Shown one piece after another: positions 17,413-25,885 of a DNA stretch of 30,145 nucleotides; within the stretch, counting starts at the first letter, position 1; the number at the start of each line of letters is the position of its first letter. The stretch lies in assembly GCA_038093975.1 (NCBI GenBank), contig JBBPTG010000277.1, positions 1-30,145 of the forward strand. The letters are read 5' to 3'. The translations under genes and the position numbers were made by a program. Below the pieces are notes generated by a model, which saw nothing but the letters and a program-made list of their open reading frames with translations, searched no databases and was not told the DNA's origin. The stretch is from Chalciporus piperatus. Lineage: Eukaryota; Basidiomycota; Agaricomycetes; Boletales; Boletaceae.

Positions 17413-20400
17413 CTATGGCGTCGCCAAATCACGAAAATGCTCCTGGAGGTGTCTTTCCAGATCCTACATGTTGTCGTCAGCCAATCTATGAGCGAATTTC
17501 CAGGGTCGAACACGACACACCTCCTTGGTATCAAAGATTTGTTGACACTGAGCCCTCCATTGGGGACGCCACATACACGGAAACAACGCAGCCTCATCTT
17601 GGCTACCCTGCGACGCCTGAGATACGGGATCTGGTAGGATCTCCATGTCATTAGGATCTATTTCCGTATCCTCGACCGCTAGGGCGGTTTGTGAGAGAGT
17701 CGCAGTTCCCTGGGTACTACTTCCGACCATCTTGATTGCCTGTGAGATCTTCGACTTGAGAGAGGCCCTTTCTTTCTTGAGCATCAGAATCTCGAAATAG
17801 AGTTTGTTCCTCTGGGTGACAGTACGTCGCTGCGCTTGACCAAGCTGTCGAAGATCAGCCTCGAGGGAATCATTTTCCTCGGTGAGGCGTCCGCAAAGCT
17901 CTTCAAGCTCGGGTGCTTGAGCAGCTCGGGACCGAAGCTCGTCGTTTGTTCGACGATCCTTTTCTTGTAGGAGTTCCGTGAGCCTTTTCCAACGATCTAT
18001 ATCGAGTTGAAGAGCTTTGACACGGCCCTGAGCATGCATCAATACATCGAGACGAGCGAGAGTTGACGGGATAGGATTACCTCGAAGAGTGCCTTGATCC
18101 CCTCGACCCCTTCTCGTGCCTGGCCCTCAGCAATCTTCACCCTCTTCTCGAGCTCGAGGTTCTCTTCACGAACAGAACCAACGAACCCAGACGCCTGCGC
18201 ATACTGTTCGCGGAAGAAATCCCGATCCTTCTCAGCGGAAACCTTGGCACCCATCAACGACTCGACCTTGCCCGTCAATTCATCCACAGAACGCGTCGAC
18301 ATCTCTTGCTTTTCCTTCAATCCCGCACGCTCGAGTTCCCAGTTCGCTTTCTCCTCCGCCCACTCACTTTCCCACTTCAACCGATGCTGGTCCTGTTCAC
18401 CGCGTATCTTCGCGAGTACGGAGAGCTCCTCCGATTGTTGCGCCATCTTGTCGGCCAACTCCTCACGCTCCTTTGCCAAGACGGCCAATCCCGCACGCTC
18501 GAGTTCCCAGTTCGCTTTCTCCTCCGCCCGCTCGCTTTCCCAGTTCAACTCCTGTTGACGGCGTATCTTCGCGAGTACAGAGAGCTCCTCCGATTGTTGC
18601 GCCATCTTGTCGACCAACTCCTCGCGCTCCTTTACCCAGGTGGCACGTTCAGCTTCCAACGCCAACCGTTCTGCTCTCTCCTTTTCAGCGTCTTTGACGT
18701 GCACAGCCACCTGCGCCTCAAGAATTTCCCGCGCCTTGAGCCAATCGTTGCGTTCCGCCTCCCAGGCGGCGACGTCGGCTTCACTCGGTTTCGGAGATCG
18801 TCGACTTTCGGCGAGGTCGCCCTCGAGTCCCTGAACGGTTTTGCGCGCACTATCCAGTTCGCGCTCAAGCCGCTGTATCTCTTCCGACTTGACGTTAAGT
18901 AGAGACAACGCTTCACCGAGCCTTCTCTTTGGTGAATCGGACTAGAATGAACCAAGGATGTGTAAACAATATTATGAAATACCGTGAGTTGACGTACCAG
19001 AATTTCGGGAATGGGACAAGCTGGAGAGCTGGCTGGAGGGTTCGTCGGTACAGGCTCGACGTCCGTATCTTCATGTCGTTCCTCTTGACTGGCTTGGACG
19101 AGAACGCTCACATGCTGAAGATCCGCCGAAGGCTGTTCGACAGGATCGACATCGTCTCTGGGCCTGACCATGACATCCGGAGAGTCCTCGATAACAGCTC
19201 ACTTTAGTTTTCATCGCTCAAACGCGCGAGAGGAAAGTGGGGATTAATCACCTTGGACCATCTGGACGGCGACATGTCGATGTCGCCACCGCTCTGGATC
19301 TCAGCATCAGCATCAGCACCGGAGGGCATCGGGTAACCCAGCGCTTCCTGCGTACTCTCCTCTTCTTCCTGACGAAGCTCAATCCGCAATCGTTCCTTCT
19401 CTTCTTCCGTCAACGGCTTTTCAGCACTTTGACCTTGCGTATCCAACGTCGTGCTATTCCCGGCTTCGCTCTGGTCGGGCATCTCCCCCGCAGCCAAGGA
19501 CAGCTCGAGCGCATTGTCGCCACCAGTGAACGGGAGAGATGATCCCAACGGCGATGAAGACAAGGTCCCATTGATGATGGAATCGATACCCTTGAGTCGT
19601 TTCGCCGGTTTGTTCTTCTGCCGCTCTGCCTCCCGTCTTTGTTGCTCTTTGTTGGAGAGCTCCTGACCCCTCTTCCTGAGCACCGAGTCTGTTACCATCG
19701 CGTTCGTCCGTTTGCGAGCGCGCACGAGATCCTCGTCTTCTTCCTCAGAGAGATCAGATTCAGCTTCGTAAATCTCGGCCTCGACCTCGACCTCGACCTC
19801 GATCGCTTTCTGTTTTCCCTTGTCGACGCGTTTCGGGGATGCAAAGCGTTCGATCGAGCTCGGAGGCGCTTCGTCGACGGCACGCAAGCGTGAACGGAAC
19901 GTCTTTGGGGAAATATGGGGTACAGGCTTGAACGTCGCCTTTTTCGAGGGTGCAGCGGGAGGATGTCGTTGAGGTGGTGGTAAGAGCTCTTCAGGTGACG
20001 ACGGGGTGGTAGAAGCAGAAATGACAGCGATGCTGGGTAGGTCGACTGGTTTGCGGGGAGACGGCTCGCCTGGTGCGGCGATTGGGAGTGAAGGAGGTGC
20101 GGTGATGGGTTGAGACTGAGTTTGGGAGTTCCCTGAGGATTCGGTCTCGGGCACGACGAGTTCGTTAGGGGTTCCTGGTTTAGGAGCTCTGGGCTTTGAC
20201 TTTGGTAGTGGGGCGGGGGGTGGACTGGGTGGACGTGGAGGGTCATAGTGGTCGTGATTGTCGTACACAGCGTCATAGTCCACGGACTGATGTACATCAT
20301 CCGTTTCCGTTATCATTCGATCGAATAACTCAAGTCGCGCTCTGGTTCCAGGAGAAAGATCACTGCGTGGTCGCGTGACCGGAACCTGCGGTATAGAGAG

Positions 20401-21529
20401 CTGTAGGGGTGAAGCGGGGACAACAGGGTCCATGTCCGCGACATCCTGCGCCAACATAGGACCTTCTGGGGCCCAGCTATCAAAGAGACCTCCCGCCTCT
20501 TCAGCGGCAACGCCCTCGTCAGATGGATTGTTTTGTCGGGCCTTAGGACGCGAAGCACCAGGTTTACTGTGCGAGCCGGGTTGTTTCTGCTTCGTGTGGC
20601 GCTTCACACCTCGAGGAGGCCCGACTTTGGTGGGAGGAGATACTACCGACTCCACCTCTTTCTCCGAGGGAGGACTGGATTCTTCCGAGGGAGACTTGCG
20701 CTTTAGTCTCGCCACTCCCTTGGGCTCAGAGGGAGGAGTTTCCCAAGAGAGCCGGACGCCGTTGTTTGTGTTGCGTCGGGGAACGACTTTGCTCTTCGGT
20801 GCAAGCGGGCCCGCAGCCTCCCCAAAGGCAGACGCTTCAGAGGGAACAACAACATCCTCTGGCGGTGCCTTCTTCCGGGGCAGGGCTCTGGGCTAGCCTT
20901 TGGGCGGGGAGCTGTCTTCATCCGACAAAACATCGTGACTTTTCGGAGGCGACTTATGCCGTGGTACGGCCTTTGCCTTGGGTCCAAGTGGAACGTCTTC
21001 CTCATCAGAGTCATCGTTTGCACACTGCAACCTGCAGTGACCTGCTCCACCACTCGCTAAGTTCTAACCCGCACCAAACAAGCAACAACTCACCTGCAAC
21101 ACAAATTTCGCCAAGTTCCTCGCACACTCCCGCACCTGTTTCCTACACTCGTCGTCCACCTCACCATTTCCGTCTATTTCCGTCCACCCGCATCGAGTAC
21201 CCTGCAGCTCGTCCAAACTCCCCAACTCGTTTAAACTCCTCAACGAACGTCTTGTGGCTCGCTCATTCTACTGCCAGTGCCCTCGCCCAAACTCCTCAAC
21301 GAGCATCTCGTGACTGGGTATGCAACCAATGCTTCGCTATCTGTGTACCATCACTGACACCTCTGTGCTCCAATCTAGTTGAATCTGCTTGTTGTGTACT
21401 GACATTTAAGTTTGTGCGTCCCACCAGCCGCTTCCAGACTACCAGGTTACTGACCTTCGGGCATGGTATCATTCTAGCATGCGAGGAGTCCCTGTATTTG
21501 AACTCTGGCTGTGGGTATTGGTGTTCCAT
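17413..21529 (-). CDS. Large disordered/coiled-coil protein with a C-terminal C2H2-like finger
   Basis: Exons supported by phase: 21267-21094, 21024-19252, 19186-18998, 18941-18081, 18027-17521 and 17463-17413, about 1185 codons. The N-terminus is unsettled. A frame starting MEHQYPQPEFKYRDSSHARM at 21529 may be the first exon. Order: a short Cys-containing segment (ECARNLAKFVLQ), a long Ser/Pro/Lys/Glu-rich disordered part, a coiled coil of about 450 residues (EEIQRLERELDSARKTVQGL onward) and a C-terminal finger with CMWRPQWRAQC, FDTKEDLERH and LQEH. The last exon is visible only after removing the 57-bp intron 17464-17520. An in-frame TAG at 20893-20895 (after SSPPKG) is either a nonsense change or part of an unusual 38-bp intron. 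Intron 19187-19251 has a weak acceptor. Unknown function, with a structural or DNA-associated role only by analogy. Confidence 0.65.
18318..18640 (-). repeat. In-frame 168-bp tandem duplication in the coiled coil
   Basis: The stretch starting at 18318 (CAATCCCGCACGCTCGAGTT) recurs at 18486, 168 bp later, with high identity; the second copy is a few bases shorter in the middle. It encodes KMAQQSEELSVLAKIR twice. 168 bp is 56 residues, exactly eight heptads, so the repeat keeps the coiled-coil register. Confidence 0.88.
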
Positions 21530-21768
21530 TCTATTCCTTGTTGATGCCTCCTGTACACCCCCACTCTTGTATCCTGTCCAGTAGATTTTATCTGTGTTGA
21601 ATACATTATCGTTTTCCGGATTCTAAACAAGCTCGAGTGAATCAATGAGACAATCTACTGTTAGGTCACTACAACAGATTGCTATGTCGAGAACAAAAAT
21701 GTGCGATATATTGCTATGGAAAGAATGGGGGTTGCTAACTAGTTAATAAAGCCATATCACCAGCAGTA
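21530..21768. other. Intergenic region
   Basis: A/T-rich sequence between the putative start of the large coiled-coil gene and the end of the next minus-strand gene. Nothing else is recognisable. Confidence 0.4.
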
Positions 21769-23309
21769 CTACAAAACATCGAGTGAATCGTTTGGGAGGG
21801 GGGACATAGGCATTACATCAAAGAAATCAGATTCCTCTTTGTGATGGAGGGAACGAAACACGCAAAGACAACGATTGATTCCTGATTTGAATTCCAACCG
21901 GCAGACGACATCAGCCTGTTGTCCCGAGAAATCAGATGCGCCGACACGGGACACCTTCCATAGGCGGGACTGGAATTTCGACGAGGGTTCTTGGGGCACT
22001 GTGTGAATGTTTTCGAGAGAATTGGCGATACGATTGGACATGCGTATCCCATGCAAATCCAGTGCTAGACACAGGGTGGCCGCAACCTTGACTTGGTTGA
22101 GAATGTCCTGAACCTAGGATATCAAAACTCACGACAAGAGGGAAAGTGAGTGAACTGACTATCGCCTGTTCATAGAAGTTGTGAGCTTTCATCTGATCAG
22201 AGAAGTCGGAAGATTCGTTGGAAGATTCGTTGGAAGATTCGTTGGAAGATTCGTTGGATGATTGTTCCTCGGGAAGTCCCCGTTCCTCGGGAGATTCCTC
22301 TCCCTTGGAAGATTCCCCTCCCTCAGAAGATTTCCCTTCCTCAGAAGATTCCCCTTCCTCAGAAGATTCCCCTTCCTCAGAAGATTCCCCTTCCTCAGAA
22401 GATTCCCCTTCCTCAGAAGATTCCTCAGAAAGTGCGGCCTGCCACTTGGCTTTTACGCACCCTTCGAGACGCCAGTAGAGCCTATGCAGGTGGATATTAG
22501 GTCCTAGGCTCCTTCAAGTCCAAAGTGTAGCGAAACATACGAATTAGCATTGTTTCTCAATTTTTTAATCATCGATCCAATGCGAGGTTCATGGACAGGT
22601 CCCAGCTCGTAAATGATTCGCCGGGCGTCTAGTAGAGCCTCCGAAGCAACCATAAGCAGCAACGGTCCCACATCAGTGGACAAACAATGCGGGGGAGAAT
22701 TAACGAAAGCTATGCGAATCATTTTGGGTACATGACTCTGTTCGATGGTAACTGGAACCTTCCAGTCTCCGTGAAACTGGAAGTCGTAAATCCGAGTCTC
22801 GCCAATGATAGGAGGTGGACTTGGCCTCGCTGCCTTTCCAACTGAACAGCCCAATCCCCCACAGGAGAGGGCCCGTATGATCGCTTCACGAAACCTCTGC
22901 GAACAGGACTACCTCAATATCACGCAACCATAACCAGAACCATACTTAGCAACGACTGGACTCACCTTGCTGTTCTTCACTGGATCCGGCTTGCACATCT
23001 TGGCGAGTTCGCGTCTAAAACTGTGGTGGAGAATTGGAGTAACATAATGTTAGTGTGGCGCTTGGAGATCAAAGGTGGCAAATCATACTTTTTTGTCGTC
23101 TGGACGAACTTCTCTATTTGATCTGGACTGGCACTCTGTATGTACCAAATGGCATCGTGAAAATATTCTATTTTCGACCGAAGACTTTGGCGGGGACGGG
23201 GACTCGGAGGGGGATATGGAGCCTGAGACTGTGCAGTTGGGGTTACCAGATGATAGATAATGTTGAAACACTTTGCCACAAAGAGGGCGTTCGTCAGGGC
23301 TGAGGACAT
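21769..23309 (-). CDS. Unknown protein with Ser/Glu repeats
   Basis: Exon 1 is 23309-23089 (MSSALTNALFVAKCFNIIYH), exon 2 is 23020-22966 (AKMCKPDPVKNSK) and exon 3 starts at 22896 (RFREAIIRALSCGG) and includes GETRIYDFQFHGDW. A later exon ends at 22160 and carries repeats of GESSEE and SSNE before FSDQMKAHNFYEQAI. The last exon is 22113-21769 (VQDILNQVKVAATLCLALDL to the stop). The link between exon 3, which is open to a stop at 22504, and the Ser/Glu exon is unresolved. Either an unusual intron lies near 22500-22540 or the gene is broken there. The GETRIYDF motif resembles NETRVYDF in the neighbouring truncated gene, hinting at a family. A TATA box lies about 75 bp before the start. Function unknown. 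Confidence 0.6.
22212..22432 (-). repeat. 12-bp and 18-bp minisatellites coding Ser/Glu repeats
   Basis: GAAGATTCGTTG recurs four times at about 22208-22256. A GAAGATTCCCCTTCCTCA unit recurs about six times at about 22310-22425. Both periods are multiples of 3 and stay in the minus-strand frame (SSNE and GESSEE). Confidence 0.88.
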
Positions 23310-23382
23310 TTTCGATGGAATGATGGGATGTGTGAATGGCTGAGGGTTAGTTTGATGCTACGGCGCACTGGCAGGTCTCTCG

Positions 23383-23390
23383 TATTTATA
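23383..23390 (-). promoter_or_regulatory. TATA box of the gene starting at 23309
   Basis: TATAAATA on the minus strand, about 75 bp upstream of the start codon, a typical place for a core promoter element. Confidence 0.55.
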
Positions 23391-23591
23391 TGGCTCGAGA
23401 TCCAGGGCGGCGTTACATTCCCGCTCTGATGCAGAACTGAGGACAAAAAAGAGAGTAGCCACAACCTCGCCACAGTATCTGATTTGTATCCAGTCTGACT
23501 CACTTGAAACAAAAGGCCCGGAGACGTTATTTTACATCCGGTTTTGTTTGTGGGGAATCAGTGGAGAAAGGTGACAGTTGGGGCCCGCCGC

Positions 23592-24437
23592 CTACCATGT
23601 TGAACTTGCGATGATCATAGTACATGATCCGGCGAAACAATCTCCACGGGCAGTTGAAGCCTTGTCAGTTACAGTGTTATTTTCAAGATGGTGTGATCGA
23701 ATCACTCGACCATGCCAGACCATGTCCCGTGCGGTGTCGCTGGTCCCGAAAGTTTGCATCAATGCGTCCAGCGCCTCGCTATACCTCTCAATCGTCGCGT
23801 CCGTCTCCGATATAACGTTTTTTCCAAGTCTCGTCCCTATTGAAGTGTTCGAATCAGCATATGTATAATGTAGTCACGCCACAACTTGAATCCTACAAAA
23901 CCCTCGTCTCCGAATATTTGTCCATGAACAATCACTCGACTGAAACGTGATTTCTGAAGAGCCAGGTCGCAAGCCTGATCATTTCCTGTAAGTGGGTCCC
24001 ACCATTGCAAACAATTGTCCTCATGACGACCGGGCCTCCAATGCCTACTTTCGTTCTCGCTCGATCGTGGCTCGGATGTCCGCATTACGCGGTGTAATCC
24101 GGTATTTGAATGGAGTGGGACTGCAAGGTATGAGCACGTACTATACTTCCTAGAGTGAGCCAACTTACATATAGTCGAAGATGTTCACCGCAATCTCTCT
24201 GCCTTTGTCATCCAACGCCTTCTCAATCTTGCACCCCCTGAGGAATCGCGTTTTATCACCCTCGTTCGGCCAATCCCTGGCCCCATACGCGTCGCCCCTG
24301 ACCCAAAAATCATACACCCTCGTTTCATTGGGGAATGGACGGCTGTTGGCAGGACTATCCTTGATGAATCTTTCAGGATTATGGAAAGCCGGACAACCGT
24401 GCTCTGTTACGCGTTGTGACTTTATCCATAACGGGTA
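23592..24437 (-). pseudogene. 3' part of an unknown host gene, truncated by an LTR element
   Basis: Three pieces can be read: 24437-24169 (EHGCPAFHNPERFIKDS, then NETRVYDFWVRGDAYGARDW and CKIEKALDDKGREIAVNIF), 24120-23878, and 23836-23592 (TRLGKNVISETDATIERYSE through SDTARDMVWHGRVIRSHHLE to a stop). Introns of 48 and 41 bp have good signals (GTAAGT..TTGCAG and GTGACT..CAATAG). The middle exon changes frame: PTPFKYRITPRNADIRATIE runs into a stop, while RPGRHEDNCLQWWDPL and IFGDEGFVGFKLWR lie in another frame. So it carries at least one frameshift or an unseen intron. The 5' part is absent because LTR copy 2 starts at 24438. A paralogous relic lies at 16921-17330. Function unknown. Confidence 0.65.
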
Positions 24438-24641
24438 TGTAACGGATTGGTCACGCGGCCGCTCATGGACCTCAGCTGTCAGCTTACTAGGTCTCATCTT
24501 ACTCATCAGATACTCTCGTAGTATATAAGGCGCCATCTGTCTCATCGTCTCCTCAGTCAATCTATCAGGACTTACCCCCGTCTGTTCTCTTGGTTGATTC
24601 TTCGTGGGACTTCATTACTGCTTCGGTAGTCTGAAGTTACA
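24438..24641 (+). repeat. LTR copy 2 (204 bp), 5' LTR of element 2
   Basis: It begins TGTAACGG and ends AAGTTACA, the same length and family as 16120-16323, with GTATATAAGG at about 24521-24530. A gag-like ORF begins 166 bp after it on the same strand, so this is a 5' LTR. The flanks (GGGTA on the left, TCTTT on the right) do not match each other, which fits an element that continues to the right. Confidence 0.88.
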
Positions 24642-24806
24642 TCTTTTTGACGGTACAAAGTACTTGACTCTTACTTTATCTTCAACGTCGATGTTCGCTT
24701 GACCTAACGGGACCGGCCCTCCCGAACCGTCTACCGTCCGCTCGACAAACCCAAGAAACTCCAAAAATTTCAACAAACTCTATCAAAACAACAACCATCT
24801 ACCCAT

Positions 24807-25209
24807 ATGTCTCGATACAATCTTCGTAGCAAACCCATTCCCAAAACCCCTCTCGCTATGCCCTCGAGACGTCGAGCACACAGTGAGTCATCTCCTTTGG
24901 CACCCATCTCCCCTCCTGGACTCGGACTTCTTAGTCTTCGAGTCGGAGAAGGGCTGGCCGACGCGTCGCGTTCATACAGCGACGTCGTCGCCGCCAGAAC
25001 GCCGTCCCCACCCGCAACGGTGGCTGGAAGCGAGATCGATCCAGGGGAACCTGTTGCGATATCGATACTATCCGTAGATCGGAATGAAAATTATTATGGT
25101 ACCCACACAAGCGTGATACCTGGAGGATTCCAGGAGAGCCCTGAGTCTGCAGAACATCATGTTATGATCTCTCACAACACAGCGGGGACTTTAGGCAACA
25201 CTAGGCCTA
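24807..25209 (+). pseudogene. Start of a Ty3/gypsy gag gene, cut by a second insertion
   Basis: The frame MSRYNLRSKPIPKTPLAM with a following RSYSDVVAARTPSPP segment is characteristic of the N-terminus of gag in Agaricomycete gypsy elements. It lies just after a 5' LTR. The frame ends at 25214, only because it runs into the LTR of the minus-strand element at about 25210. The rest of gag and all of pol of this element are not in the window. Confidence 0.65.
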
Positions 25210-25612
25210 TGTGAAGGATATACTGAGTACTAAAGCTTAATGACGGTGAAGTCACAAATGGATTAGACTGGGGTCTGTGATAAGTACAGGGCTACTTATA
25301 TACTATTGAGAAGTGCGCACAGACCATCAGCCGAATAAGGAAATCTCAAAGGGAAAGATAGATAAGGTAAATGGAACGATGATAAGAAAAGGTACCAGGC
25401 ACGGACTAGGGTCTAGGCCATGACATCATTGCTGACTCATCTAAGTCTGGACCTTTGTCACGTGACCTGATTATGTAATAGATTATGTAATGCTACAGGG
25501 ACTACCGGAGCGGATAAAGATGAATCCGGCTTGACCCCTAAGTTGTAGACAAAGTCCAGTGTTCGAATACCGTTGTAGGCAAAAGTTTGAAAAGTTTTTC
25601 AATACTATAACA
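25210..25612 (-). repeat. LTR (3') of the minus-strand gypsy element
   Basis: On the minus strand it begins TGTTATAG (25612) and ends CTTCACA (25210). A TATATAAG box lies at 25295-25302. The purine tract GAGAGGGGATAG lies directly before it (25613-25624), as expected for a 3' LTR. The right boundary is firm. The left one (25210) is inferred from the TGT/ACA ends and from the break in the gag frame. Length about 403 bp. Confidence 0.65.
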
Positions 25613-25624
25613 CTATCCCCTCTC
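25613..25624 (-). promoter_or_regulatory. Polypurine tract of the minus-strand element
   Basis: GAGAGGGGATAG on the minus strand, adjoining the TGTTATAG end of the LTR and overlapping the stop of the out-of-frame chromodomain reading. Primer site for plus-strand synthesis in LTR elements. Confidence 0.65.
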
Positions 25625-25885
25625 TAGGAATCGCATTCCAGGCGATTCGGCAATTTCCGCACAGGAACCTCTGTCAGATTTTCGTATTTCTGAAACAAGG
25701 CAGAGAAATTTCCCATAGTCATGTTAATACGGCGTGGGGCGGATGGGTGCTTTTTGTGAAAAGCTTTAACAGCTTCGGGTGCATTTGACAAATGCGCTGC
25801 TTTTTCCCATGTACGGTCCGATATATCCCAGCCTTTCCAATGAACCAGGTACTCTAACTGTCCTTGTTTGACCTCTCGGAGACTT
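25624..25885 (-). pseudogene. Chromodomain end of pol, out of frame
   Basis: A frame offset by one base from the main pol ORF reads GQLEYLVHWKGWDISDRTWE, then AAHLSNAPEAVKAFHKKHP and ends at a stop at 25624. This is a typical chromodomain of chromoviral gypsy integrases, which guides insertion into marked chromatin. The shift from the main frame lies between about 25871 and 25890. In the main frame the ORF instead ends at 25766 with an unrelated tail. Confidence 0.85.

Noticed and set aside
20766..21584. A 272-residue plus-strand ORF
   Set aside because: It runs antisense over exons of the large minus-strand gene and has no domain.
22212..22432. CRISPR-like regular repeats
   Set aside because: The units are contiguous, in frame with a gene and without unique spacers, in a eukaryotic genome.
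22258..22507. Plus-strand Pro/Leu/Phe-rich ORFs over the 18-bp repeat
   Set aside because: They are shadows of the Ser/Glu repeat on the minus strand.
16120..24641. A single 8.5-kb LTR retrotransposon framed by the two 204-bp LTRs
   Set aside because: The internal region holds host-like genes and no pol. The purine tract lies outside the left LTR, gag lies outside the right LTR, and the outer flanks do not match.
25540..25570. A tRNA or SINE B-box (GTTCGAATAC)
   Set aside because: It lies inside an LTR and there is no cloverleaf or A-box at the right distance.
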